64,000 bases of DNA from Asticcacaulis aquaticus. GTDB lineage: Bacteria > Pseudomonadota > Alphaproteobacteria > Caulobacterales > Caulobacteraceae. The notes under the pieces were generated by a model that was not told the origin of the DNA, made no database searches, and saw nothing but the letters and a program-made list of their open reading frames with translations. The stretch lies in assembly GCF_028550415.1 (NCBI RefSeq), contig NZ_JAQQKX010000009.1:1-64000 (forward strand). The letters are read 5' to 3'. The position numbers and the translations under genes were made by a program. Of this stretch, positions 50,208 to 58,407 are shown one piece after another; the first letter of the stretch is position 1, and the number at the start of each line of letters is the position of its first letter.

Positions 50208-53200
50208 CTAGGCCTTCTTCGGCGCAGGCGCGGCGGCCGGGGCCTGAGCCTGTTGGGCGGGCGCGGGTGCGGCAGGCGTCTTGCCCTGTTCGCGGAACTT
50301 CTGCTTCATCGAGGCGACCCAGCCGGTGAAGCTGTCGGTCTGCGCTGCCGCCATGGCGAAGTCCGACGCGCGCAGCGGACCGTTGTCGAGTCCGGCCAGC
50401 GCCACGCGCATCGCGTCGCCGTTCTGCGCCGTGTCGGCGAACTTGCCGAAGCGTTGCGACAGGCGATCGAGCGATTTCTGATCGGACGCCAGACTATAGG
50501 CCACACCCGCGCGGATCAGATTGGCCTCTTCGGCGAGGCTCAGATTGCCGTCCTTCTTCCAGCGCTCGCCCAGACGCTTTTCGAGCAGCGCCCCGGCCTT
50601 GACCCAATCCTTTTGCCGCCAATAGATGTCGGCGCGCACGTCAAGCGCTTCGGGCGACATGTCGGTCCCCAGCACCTCAAGCGCATTGTCGGTGCGGTTC
50701 AGGTCGTTGAGCGCCCGGGCTTCCAGCACCCGGCGCTCGGCCATGACCGCTTTCGGCAGCAGCGTCGTGCGGGTCTTCCAGATGGCTTGCAGGGCTTTTT
50801 CCGGCTGACGGTTCATCAGGTGGATGGCGGCCAGATCGGCGGCGACCTGCGACTTCGCCACGCCCTGTAAACGGTTCTCGACCTGATAATCGAGCAGGTC
50901 GGCGGCTTGCGACAGCAGATCGACCTCGACCAGACGCCGCGCCATGCGCCGCACCATCAGATCGCCGTCGGCCCCCACCGGCGTCAGATCGCGGAAGTCG
51001 TTGAAGAGGCCCAGCGCCTCGACCGGCTGCAGACCGTCGGCCATACCGTCGAGGAACAGGCTGCGGAAGGCGGCGTTGAGCTTCTGGTTGATCTCCACGG
51101 CTTCGGGGCGGCTGAAGAACGACATGCCGCCGCTTTTCAGCACCTCCAGCGCCTCGCGATAGCGGCCCTGGGTGAGGTAGATGTCGCCGACCGTGCGGAT
51201 CAGCTCCAGTTCGGTATCGTCGCCGCGCCAGCGGAACCGCAGGGCGTTCATGGTCGCTAGGGTCTCGTCGGGCTTGGCCTCGCCCAACTCCAGCTTCAGA
51301 CGCGCCGCGCGCATCTGGGCCGGGGTATTGAGGCGGTCGGAGGTCGATTTGGCGATGGCCGTATAGACACGCAGGGCGCGGCGTTTGTCGCCCTGCGCCT
51401 CGATGATTTCGGCCTGCACCAGCTGTGCCTCAAGCCGGTCGAGCGGCTGTACGTCCTGCGTCACCGCATAGCCGATGATCTGCGCCGCGCTGGCCAGATC
51501 CTTGGTCGCCAGCGCCGCCTGCGCATTGGCCGTGGCAAAGCGCGTGCGCCATTGCGGCGGGAAACCATCCAGCGCCGGGGCCCCGGCAGCGAAGGCCTTG
51601 CGCGCCTCCTCATAATGGCCGGTCTTTTGCGCGATATAGCCGCGCCACAGATTGGCGGCCGGATCGCTGATCAGAGCCGTCGAATCGAGATCGGCCTGCG
51701 CGTCGGTCAGACGGCCGGACAGGACCTTGGCCACCACCCGCAGGCCGCGCATCTGCGGGTCGCCGAGGCTGCGCGGATTGGTCTTGCCCAGCAGGTCGAG
51801 CACGCCCTGCGCCTCGAAATTCATCCCCTGCCCCACCAGAAAGCGCGCCAGATCAAGCCGCGCCGTATAGGGGCCTTCGGCGCCCAGGCCCTGCTCCTCG
51901 GCGGCGCTGACCTGAAGGGCATTATATTTCTTGAGGAAGCCGTCGGGCGGCGTCTCGCTCCACGAGGCGTCAGGCGCGGTCGGGAACAAAGCCGCGCGAT
52001 AGCCGGTCTGGATGGTGCGCGCCTCGGTGCCGTTGTCGTCGGAGGACATGAGCAAGCCGCCCGGACGCGTCACCGCCACGCGGTCACCATCAAGCGTCAC
52101 GGTCACATCGGGCGCCATGCGCTCGATCATCACGCCCTGAGCGGTCGAACCGATCGAGGCCTGCACGGTGGATCGATCGTCGCGGACGGCCTTGACCGGA
52201 CCCGGCGCGGTCACCACGGCGATGCGGTCGCCGACCATCGGGTCGCGAATCCACGCGACTTTACGCGCCCCGGCCAGATTCAGCGTCAGGGTCGCTGCGC
52301 CGGACGTATCGTCGCGCTTGACCGCCACTTCGGACAGCGGTGCATCCAGCGCCTTGCCGCCGATACGCACGCGCCACAGCGCCCCTTCGGTATCGACCGA
52401 CAGGCTGCCGCCCGCCGGCGCGATCAGGCGCAAAGCGGTAAAGCCGTCATTGCGCGCCCAGTTGGCCTGTTCGATCACGACGCCGTCTTTCAGAGTCGGC
52501 GGCAGGCGGAAATCGACCTCCTTGTCGAAGACCATCCACACGGCTTCGCCCCGACGGAAGACGGCAGCCCCGGTCACGTCGGGGAATGGAAAATCGATCT
52601 GCACCCCGTCTTCGAGTTTGACGTGTTTGAGCGCCACGACGGGATAGGTGGTTTTCGCCGGGGCTTGCTCCGACGCCGACGATGAGGCACTGGCAGACGG
52701 GGTTTCGCCCGCCTGTTGCATGATCAGCTTCGCGGTATCGCCTTCGACGTCCTTGGTTTCGATCTGGACATAGACCGCACCGTCCGAGCGCCCGAAACGC
52801 GCCTTGGCCCCTTCGGCCAGGGTCATGACGATCTCGCTGGCGCGGCTGTCCTGACGCAGGGCCACCGCCGTCACGCCCATCGGCGGATTGGCACGGAAAT
52901 CGCCGATATCGGGCGTCTTTTGGCCGGGCAGGCGGATGACAACTTGACCTTTTTCGCTGCGCACCGAGGCGCGCGAGCCGACGCTGCCGTAGATTTCCAG
53001 CCGCCCCATCGAAGCGTTGCGCCCGACGCGGAAATCGATCTCGGACTTGGGCGCGATAATCCCTGCGGCCATTTCGGTCATGGCAGGCGCCGACACCGCC
53101 AACCCGGCGGCAGCGGCCCCCGACAGGGCGACGATGGCGGCAGTCGATCTGATGGCCTTCACGGACCAGCCCTGCGTCTCGCGCGCATCGTCGCGCCAGC

Positions 53201-53264
53201 GCGCCTGCGTTTCCGCAGTCAACGCCGCTTTCAGACGGGACAGGTCGGTGGTGGGACGGGTCAT
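50208..53264 (-). CDS. Large membrane-anchored TPR protein, probably linked to the flagellar locus
   Basis: 1018 residues. A cytosolic N terminus (about 1-35) is followed by one membrane helix (about 36-58). A beta-rich region (about 65-420, with 'DFRVGRNASMGRLEIYGSVGSRASVRSEKGQVVIRLPG') recalls AMIN-like domains. Tetratricopeptide-type helices span about 480-960, and a Pro/Ala/Gln tail ends the protein. Its own perfect CtrA box lies 30-43 bases upstream, and it follows fliL, fliM, DUF6468 and motE-like genes in the same direction, as in Caulobacter. That suggests a role in flagellar or polar assembly, but the function is not known. Confidence 0.8.
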   Translation of the reverse strand: MTRPTTDLSRLKAALTAETQARWRDDARETQGWSVKAIRSTAAIVALSGAAAAGLAVSAPAMTEMAAGIIAPKSEIDFRVGRNASMGRLEIYGSVGSRASVRSEKGQVVIRLPGQKTPDIGDFRANPPMGVTAVALRQDSRASEIVMTLAEGAKARFGRSDGAVYVQIETKDVEGDTAKLIMQQAGETPSASASSSASEQAPAKTTYPVVALKHVKLEDGVQIDFPFPDVTGAAVFRRGEAVWMVFDKEVDFRLPPTLKDGVVIEQANWARNDGFTALRLIAPAGGSLSVDTEGALWRVRIGGKALDAPLSEVAVKRDDTSGAATLTLNLAGARKVAWIRDPMVGDRIAVVTAPGPVKAVRDDRSTVQASIGSTAQGVMIERMAPDVTVTLDGDRVAVTRPGGLLMSSDDNGTEARTIQTGYRAALFPTAPDASWSETPPDGFLKKYNALQVSAAEEQGLGAEGPYTARLDLARFLVGQGMNFEAQGVLDLLGKTNPRSLGDPQMRGLRVVAKVLSGRLTDAQADLDSTALISDPAANLWRGYIAQKTGHYEEARKAFAAGAPALDGFPPQWRTRFATANAQAALATKDLASAAQIIGYAVTQDVQPLDRLEAQLVQAEIIEAQGDKRRALRVYTAIAKSTSDRLNTPAQMRAARLKLELGEAKPDETLATMNALRFRWRGDDTELELIRTVGDIYLTQGRYREALEVLKSGGMSFFSRPEAVEINQKLNAAFRSLFLDGMADGLQPVEALGLFNDFRDLTPVGADGDLMVRRMARRLVEVDLLSQAADLLDYQVENRLQGVAKSQVAADLAAIHLMNRQPEKALQAIWKTRTTLLPKAVMAERRVLEARALNDLNRTDNALEVLGTDMSPEALDVRADIYWRQKDWVKAGALLEKRLGERWKKDGNLSLAEEANLIRAGVAYSLASDQKSLDRLSQRFGKFADTAQNGDAMRVALAGLDNGPLRASDFAMAAAQTDSFTGWVASMKQKFREQGKTPAAPAPAQQAQAPAAAPAPKKA

Positions 53265-53292
53265 GACACGACTATCTTTGGCCCGATGCGGC

Positions 53293-53307
53293 TTAAACTA
53301 GGGTTAA
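53293..53307 (-). promoter_or_regulatory. CtrA box upstream of the large TPR gene
   Basis: TTAA-ACTAGGG-TTAA, a perfect TTAA-N7-TTAA, 29 bases upstream of the start at 53264 and 26 bases after the motE-like stop. It implies cell-cycle control of the TPR gene separate from fliL-fliM. Confidence 0.65.
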
Positions 53308-53332
53308 TTTCCGCGTAACAGGAATTAAGATT

Positions 53333-54178
53333 TTACTTCTTCGGCGGGGTTTGCGTATTCGCGGCGGGCTTGGGCGCGTTCGCCGCCTGATTGGCCGCAC
53401 CGGGGGCCGTGGCCTTGTCCAGCTTGTTTTGCAGGTCGTCGGCCTTCTTCATGCGCTGCGCCAGCTTTTCTGTCAGGTCGCGCGCCTTGTCGGGCGTCAT
53501 CTGAGCCAGAACGGCGGCCAGATTGCGCTCCTTCATCTTCGAGGCAATTGGCAGGCGCACATCGTCTTTCAGTGTCTCGAACACCTTGGCGGCGTCCTTC
53601 GGCTTCATCGATTCGTAGACCTTGACCATGCGCAGGACGTCCTGGTCGCCGGTCTTGCTGGCCTCATCGAGCAGCCCCTGCACCTGACCTTTCAGGTCGG
53701 TCAGTTGCTTGATGCGCCCGTCGAGCTTGGCCTCGGCCGTCGCGATCAGTTGCTCCTGCGTGGCGATCTGCTTTTCGCGCGCATCCAGTTCGGCACGGCG
53801 TTGAGCGAGGCTTTGCAGAACTTGCAATTCCGACGGCGACATCCCGGCCTGCTTGGCCAGATCCTCGACCGAGGTGGCGCAGACGGGGGCCGCCTTCGCC
53901 GCGGCGGGCGAGGCCATGTCGAGGATGCTCAGGGCGTCGTCGCCCGAAGCCGAACCGGCGTCGGCGGCCTCTTCCGTGGCACCTTCGTCACCGGCGGGCT
54001 TGGGGTCTGCCTTGGCGTCTTTCTTGGGTTCGGGTTTGGCCTTTTCCGCGCCTTCGGCCCAGGCCGTGGCCGATTTCAGAAAGGCGGGCATGGCCTCGAT
54101 CGAGCCTACGGCGCGCACGGCGATAACGCCGCCCACGGCGACGGCGATCAGCGGCAAAAGGCGAAGATTATAGGCCAT
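53333..54178 (-). CDS. MotE-like flagellar protein (MgtE-N-type domain)
   Basis: 281 residues. One N-terminal helix (about 7-25), a Lys/Pro/Asp/Glu-rich linker (about 42-75), a coiled coil (about 115-175: 'LQSLAQRRAELDAREKQIATQEQLIATAEAKLDGRIKQLTDLKGQVQGLL'), then 'MVKVYESMKPKDAAKVFETLKDDVRLPIASKMKERNLAAVLAQMTPDKARDLTEKLA', the helical MgtE-N-like domain of MotE proteins, and a Pro/Ala tail. MotE of rhizobia chaperones the motility protein MotC in the periplasm; here the partner may differ. 19 bases after the DUF6468 gene. Confidence 0.8.
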   Translation of the reverse strand: MAYNLRLLPLIAVAVGGVIAVRAVGSIEAMPAFLKSATAWAEGAEKAKPEPKKDAKADPKPAGDEGATEEAADAGSASGDDALSILDMASPAAAKAAPVCATSVEDLAKQAGMSPSELQVLQSLAQRRAELDAREKQIATQEQLIATAEAKLDGRIKQLTDLKGQVQGLLDEASKTGDQDVLRMVKVYESMKPKDAAKVFETLKDDVRLPIASKMKERNLAAVLAQMTPDKARDLTEKLAQRMKKADDLQNKLDKATAPGAANQAANAPKPAANTQTPPKK

Positions 54179-54197
54179 AAAACTCTAACTACTCGAA

Positions 54198-55031
54198 TTA
54201 ACGCAAGCGCCGGAACAGCGGGCGCGGCGGGGTCGGATCGGCGTCCTCGGCCTTACCGCCGAACAGTTCGTCGTCGAGCACGGACGGCTGACGGCTGCGG
54301 GGGCTGGCGGGGCGCGGTGCGGGCTCCGGCTTGCGTTCTGGCAAATCGTCACGCGCGGATGGGCGCGACGAACCGGTCCCCTCAGGATCGGCGAAGGCCC
54401 TCAACATTTCGTTAATAGCTTGCAGCCCGAATTCGGAAACCTGTTCCTCATCACGCTTCGGCGCCGATTCCCGACGCGAAAGCCTGTCGTTCAGATCGCG
54501 CAACCGCCGCGAATCGGGCAGCGGCAGGTCGTCGTCCTCGATCTCATCGTCGAAGGCCGGACGGCGGTTCCCGGCATAGGTTTGCCGCGCCTCAGCCCCC
54601 CGAACGCGGGACCATTCTTCGCGCTGTTGGGCCTCACGCTGTTGCGTTTCGCGTTGTTGGGTCTGCACCCGCAGCGGTGGCTCTTCGACAACCTCCACAG
54701 GCTCGACCCGTGCGGTGGCAATCCCGCTTTCCAGATCGCGCTGCGCCCGTTCGGCGCGGTTGATCTGGCTTTCCAGCTTGTTGAGCAGGTCGCGTGCCGC
54801 CATGATCCGCCCGTGCAGCAGCTCCTGCGACTCTTCGGCATTGTGGTGCAGTTCGCGCAAGGACGCATGCGCCTTGATCGCCGCCTGATCCAGCTCGCCC
54901 ACCGCCTTGATGAAGCTTTCCTGTCCGTTGCGCAGGTTTTTCAACCGACCGTTCAGGCGCACGCCGAACCACAGGGCGGCCAGCAGCAGCCCCATCAGCA
55001 CGACATCCATGATCAGACCGGCAGCGGTCAT
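54198..55031 (-). CDS. DUF6468 family flagellar-operon protein
   Basis: 277 residues. One N-terminal helix ('AAGLIMDVVLMGLLLAALWFGVRL') and a coiled coil (about 24-100: 'RLKNLRNGQESFIKAVGELDQAAIKAHASLRELHHNAEESQELLHGRIMAARDLLNKLESQINRAERAQRDLE') are the conserved part. The remainder is Arg/Glu/Pro-rich and likely disordered, ending 'PPRPLFRRLR'. The ATG shares its A with the fliM stop (TAATG), so it is coupled to fliM. Conserved beside fliM in alphaproteobacteria; role unknown. Confidence 0.82.
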   Translation of the reverse strand: MTAAGLIMDVVLMGLLLAALWFGVRLNGRLKNLRNGQESFIKAVGELDQAAIKAHASLRELHHNAEESQELLHGRIMAARDLLNKLESQINRAERAQRDLESGIATARVEPVEVVEEPPLRVQTQQRETQQREAQQREEWSRVRGAEARQTYAGNRRPAFDDEIEDDDLPLPDSRRLRDLNDRLSRRESAPKRDEEQVSEFGLQAINEMLRAFADPEGTGSSRPSARDDLPERKPEPAPRPASPRSRQPSVLDDELFGGKAEDADPTPPRPLFRRLR

Positions 55032-56206
55032 TATTTCTTCTTGAACTGGGTCAATCGACGCTTGGTGGACGCCGCCAGGGGCTGATCGACCCGGACGGCG
55101 ATATTGTGGCCCTTGCGCCCCATCCTTCCTTGCGTCAGCGGAATATTCCCGCAACGCAGCTGGACCGGAGAATCAGCATTGGCATTGAGCACGATGGTCT
55201 CACCCACCTTCAAGTTCAAGACCTGAGACAGCGGCAATTGCTGTTCGTCGAGCACGGCGCGCACTTCCATCTGAGTCGTCCACAGTTCCGTGGCCAGGTG
55301 GCTTTCCCAGATATTATCGCGGCCGAACTTTTCACCCATGAACTGCTGAAGCAGCATCTTGCGGATCGGCTCCAGCGTCGCATAGGGCAGCAGCAGCTCG
55401 ACGCGCCCCCCGCGGTCTTCCATGTCGATGCGCAGCTTGACCAGAATCGCCGCATTGGCCGGACGTGCGATGGCGGCGAAGCGCGGATTGGTCTCAAGGC
55501 GGTCGAGGTTGAAATTGACCGGCGTCAGGGGCTCGAACGCCATCTTGGCGTCGTTGAGCACGACCTCGACCATCCGCTGCACCAGCACGCGCTCGATCGT
55601 TGTATAGGGGCGGCCTTCGATACGCAGGGCTGCCGTGCCGCGACGCCCGCCCAGCAGCACGTCGACGATCGAATAGATCAGGTTGGAATCGACCGTCAGC
55701 AGGCCGTAATTATCCAGTTCCTCGGCACGAAACACCGCCAGAATCGCCGGCAGCGGGATCGAGTTCAGATAGTCGCCGAAACGGATCGAGGAAATATTGT
55801 CGAGCGACACTTCGACGTTGTCCGACGTAAAGTTCCGCAGAGACGTCGTCATCAGGCGCACAAGGCGGTCGAAGACGATTTCGAGCATCGGCAGACGCTC
55901 GTAAGAGACCATTGCCGAATTGATGATCGCCCGGATGCCCGAGCGCTCGTTATATTCGTCTTCGGAAAGGTCGAAGCCCAGCAGGCTGTCGATTTCGTCC
56001 TGATTGAGGATGCGTTCGGCGCCCGTCGGCACGGCAAAGCGCGCATCGCCGCCCCCGCCGCCGACCATGGCTTCCCATTCGGCCGCCAGATCACCCGCGC
56101 CGTCGCCCCCGCCCCCTCCGCCGCCCCCACCGGTCGAGGCCTCGGCCTCGGCGGCAAGTTCGGCCTCCCACTGGGCCATCATAGCTTCCTGATCGACGTC
56201 AGCCAT
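55031..56206 (-). CDS. fliM: Flagellar motor switch protein FliM
   Basis: 391 residues. The CheY-binding/N-terminal motif 'ILNQDEIDSLLGFDLSEDEYN' lies unusually far in (about residue 66), after an extension with two W-E-A-E/M motifs and a run of nine glycines. The middle domain ('FDRLVRLMTTSLRNFTSDNVEVSLDNISSIRFGDYLNSIP', 'GGRRG', 'ERVLVQRMVEVVLNDAKMAFEPL') and C-terminal SpoA domain ('LNLKVGETIVLNANADSPVQLRCGNIPLTQGRMGRKGHNIAVRV') are intact. FliM is the main C-ring component. 40 bases after fliL. Confidence 0.96.
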   Translation of the reverse strand: MADVDQEAMMAQWEAELAAEAEASTGGGGGGGGGDGAGDLAAEWEAMVGGGGGDARFAVPTGAERILNQDEIDSLLGFDLSEDEYNERSGIRAIINSAMVSYERLPMLEIVFDRLVRLMTTSLRNFTSDNVEVSLDNISSIRFGDYLNSIPLPAILAVFRAEELDNYGLLTVDSNLIYSIVDVLLGGRRGTAALRIEGRPYTTIERVLVQRMVEVVLNDAKMAFEPLTPVNFNLDRLETNPRFAAIARPANAAILVKLRIDMEDRGGRVELLLPYATLEPIRKMLLQQFMGEKFGRDNIWESHLATELWTTQMEVRAVLDEQQLPLSQVLNLKVGETIVLNANADSPVQLRCGNIPLTQGRMGRKGHNIAVRVDQPLAASTKRRLTQFKKK

Positions 56207-56246
56207 ATACTCGTTTACTCACTCAGTGGGGTTGAATAGAACCGGA

Positions 56247-56891
56247 TCAGGTGATCAGCATTTCCTCGATCAGCACCGCATTGATCTTGTGCGGAGCCAG
56301 AACGAGGTTGACGCGGCGCAGGATTTCCAGACGCAGCTGGTAATTGCCCTGCGAACCCGCAACGTCCTCTGGACGCAGTTCACGCAGGAAACCCTGAAGC
56401 ACGTCGTCGATGCGCGGCAGACTTTCGGTCAGAAGTTCGACCGTTTCATGGTCGGCGACCTCGAAGGTCAGTTTCAGCTTGAGATAGGTCGCCTTGCCGG
56501 TCGTGCTCTGGATATTGGACAGGGTGTCCGGCAGGGTGAAATAGGTGATACCGTCCGGGCCTTCGGCGATCACCGGCTGGGTCTTGGGGTCGACCTTTTC
56601 GCCGCCGCCGCCATGACCGCCCTTCTCTTCCTTCTTCTTGCCGTGGCCGTCGTCTTTTTTCTTTTCGCCGTGGCCGTCCTTGGCCTCTTCGCCGTGCGCA
56701 CCGGCCTCGGCGGCGGGTTTGGGCTTGAGGAACAGGAAATAGGCCGCGGCCCCGCCGCCGCCCAGCACCAGAACCCCCGCCGCGATGGCGATGATCAGGA
56801 TCGGCGGGCCTTTTTTCTTCGGGGCTTCGCCTTCCGCACCTTCGGCGGGCGGGGCTTCGGCTTCCTTTGCGGGTTTTTCTTTCTTGGCCAT
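56247..56891 (-). CDS. fliL: Flagellar basal-body-associated protein FliL
   Basis: 214 residues. An acidic/Ala-rich N terminus, one membrane helix ('PILIIAIAAGVLVLGGGGAAAYFLFL'), a His/Lys/Glu/Gly-rich linker (about 60-105) and the periplasmic FliL domain ('YFTLPDTLSNIQSTTGKATYLKLKLTFEVADHETVELLTESLPRIDDVLQGFLRELRPEDVAGSQGNYQLRLEILRRVNLVLAPHKINAVLIEEMLI'). FliL surrounds stators at the basal body. The His-Gly-Lys-rich linker is much longer than usual. Confidence 0.95.
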   Translation of the reverse strand: MAKKEKPAKEAEAPPAEGAEGEAPKKKGPPILIIAIAAGVLVLGGGGAAAYFLFLKPKPAAEAGAHGEEAKDGHGEKKKDDGHGKKKEEKGGHGGGGEKVDPKTQPVIAEGPDGITYFTLPDTLSNIQSTTGKATYLKLKLTFEVADHETVELLTESLPRIDDVLQGFLRELRPEDVAGSQGNYQLRLEILRRVNLVLAPHKINAVLIEEMLIT

Positions 56892-56978
56892 TATGCCGGG
56901 TACACTCGATCAGGCGTGGCATGGCCACAGACGTAAGGGATGCCGCATCCTCACAAACTATGGTTAATGAAGTGTTGG

Positions 56979-56998
56979 GATTTGGCCGCCGCCGTTAA
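56979..56998 (-). promoter_or_regulatory. Candidate CtrA half-site promoter of fliL
   Basis: On the minus strand TTAACGGCGGCGGCCAAATC gives a TTAAC half-site and a GCCAAATC -10-like element, as in Caulobacter class II promoters, about 90 bases before fliL. A second TTAACC lies at about 56967-56962. No full TTAA-N7-TTAA is present. Confidence 0.4.
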
Positions 56999-57058
56999 CC
57001 TTTCGCCAGATTCGCGAACCGACGCGACCAAAATTAAATCTTTCGCGCGCACCCAAGC

Positions 57059-57162
57059 AAAAAGCCTTCAATTTGGATGAGATGGCAGGAGCCTAGAGCC
57101 GCAGGTACATAAGTACCTGCAAGCGACGGCGACGAACCAGATCGCCAAATTGAAGGCTTTTT
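57059..57162 (-). repeat. Nested inverted repeat at the pgsA 3' end
   Basis: Outer arms of 18 perfect base pairs (AAAAAGCCTTCAATTTGG at 57059-57076, complement at 57145-57162) enclose 68 bases with a second hairpin, GCAGGTAC-ATAA-GTACCTGC (57101-57120). On the minus strand the right arm begins in the pgsA stop codon (TAAAAAGCC) and the structure ends in TTTTTG, so it can act as a terminator. It is much larger than an ordinary one and may be a structured RNA or a repeat. Confidence 0.75.
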
Positions 57163-57790
57163 AGAGTTGGTGCTTGGTGCCGATGAAGTATGCCGCTCCG
57201 GTCCATACGGAAATCACCGCCGCCAGCCACAGGGCGATATAGGCACCGACAAAGAAGGGGTCGTACCAGAGCGGCATAAGGTCCGTCAGCTTGAAGGCGG
57301 CCCAGCTTTCGGTGAGCAGAAGCGCCCCCAGCGCCACCATCTGGAGCGTCGTCTTCCACTTGGACAACAGGGTCACTGGCAGGGATATGCCGCGTCCGGC
57401 GACCGATTCGCGCAGCGACGATACGGCAAATTCGCGGAACAGGATGATCGCGCCCGGCAGGACGAAAATCGGGTCGCCCTTGTGCATGGCGAACAGGCCC
57501 AGAATGGTGCCGCAGACGAGAATCTTGTCGGCGATAGGGTCGAGGATGGAGCCCCACTTCGAAACGGCATTGAGCCGGCGCGCCAGATAGCCGTCGAGAA
57601 AATCGGTCGACGCCGCAATGACAAACAGTGCGAAGGCCCAGCGCTGAAGACCGAAGATCATGTCGGGCATGACCGAAATCAACGGGACCGCGTCACCTGA
57701 AACCGCCATGAGCAGAAACATGACAATGCCCAGCAGCAGACGCAGGCTGGTTAGTATGTTGGGTATCGGGTTGACGTTCTCGCTGGTCAT
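57161..57790 (-). CDS. pgsA: CDP-diacylglycerol--glycerol-3-phosphate 3-phosphatidyltransferase
   Basis: 209 residues with about five membrane helices. The CDP-alcohol phosphatidyltransferase motif D-x2-D-G-x2-A-R-x8-G-x3-D-x3-D is seen in 'DFLDGYLARRLNAVSKWGSILDPIADK'. It makes phosphatidylglycerol phosphate from CDP-diacylglycerol. In related genomes it directly follows uvrC; here a BrnTA pair separates the two. Confidence 0.94.
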   Translation of the reverse strand: MTSENVNPIPNILTSLRLLLGIVMFLLMAVSGDAVPLISVMPDMIFGLQRWAFALFVIAASTDFLDGYLARRLNAVSKWGSILDPIADKILVCGTILGLFAMHKGDPIFVLPGAIILFREFAVSSLRESVAGRGISLPVTLLSKWKTTLQMVALGALLLTESWAAFKLTDLMPLWYDPFFVGAYIALWLAAVISVWTGAAYFIGTKHQL

Positions 57791-57900
57791 GACGGATCGC
57801 TCCTTAAGGCACGCCCCGTTCGAGGCTGCGCCTGTTTGGCACTTTTACCGCCAAATCTCAAAGGCAAAATGCGTTTATCCCATAAAGGGAAGATGTCGTC

Positions 57901-58116
57901 TTAGCCCAACCGCTCGGCGATCCACAGCTTGATGAGCGATTGCCGCGTAACACCCAGACGCTGCGCCTGCCGGTCGAGGCCTTCCACGACCCAAGCCGGA
58001 AAATCGACATTAACCCGGCGCGATTCCAGATTGGGACGCCGTGCCGCCGACCAGTCGATCTGAGCGTCGATGTCGTCACCGTCATCGAATTTTGTGTCGA
58101 ATTCATGCGCCTTCAT
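57901..58116 (-). CDS. brnA: BrnA antitoxin
   Basis: 71 residues. The helical N terminus and the C-terminal ribbon-helix-helix ('RRVNVDFPAWVVEGLDRQAQRLGVTRQSLIKLWIAERL') match the BrnA/CopG-type antitoxin. It overlaps the toxin gene by 14 bases, toxin first, the usual BrnTA order. Such antitoxins repress their own operon. Confidence 0.9.
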   Translation of the reverse strand: MKAHEFDTKFDDGDDIDAQIDWSAARRPNLESRRVNVDFPAWVVEGLDRQAQRLGVTRQSLIKLWIAERLG

Positions 58117-58366
58117 AATAGTTTATCTCCTGTTTGCGGGCGCGCCGCACCGAAATGATCCGAATGACTTCACCGCGCCGTGCGCATACCGCCGACCAGT
58201 GTTTGCCAGTGATTTTCCCAATCACCAGAAACCGTGGCTCGTCACTGGTCAGGGCGGGGGCTTCGACATAGCGCTCATCAAGCCACAAAGCTTGCGCTGC
58301 ATCGAAATCGATACCGTGCTTGATCAGATTGGCCGTGCTCTTGGCCGGATCATATTCGAATGACAT
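58103..58366 (-). CDS. brnT: BrnT toxin
   Basis: 87 residues. 'FEYDPAKSTANLIKHGIDFDAAQALWLD', 'RFLVIGKITGKHWSAVCARRGEVIRIISVRRARKQEINYYE' are the BrnT landmarks (RelE-like ribonuclease, catalytic R-x-I-S-x-R-R/K region). It blocks translation by RNA cleavage until bound by BrnA. Confidence 0.92.
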   Translation of the reverse strand: MSFEYDPAKSTANLIKHGIDFDAAQALWLDERYVEAPALTSDEPRFLVIGKITGKHWSAVCARRGEVIRIISVRRARKQEINYYEGA

Positions 58367-58407
58367 GGGTTATTTTAGCATAAAAACTATACCATTTTCA
58401 ACTCAGG

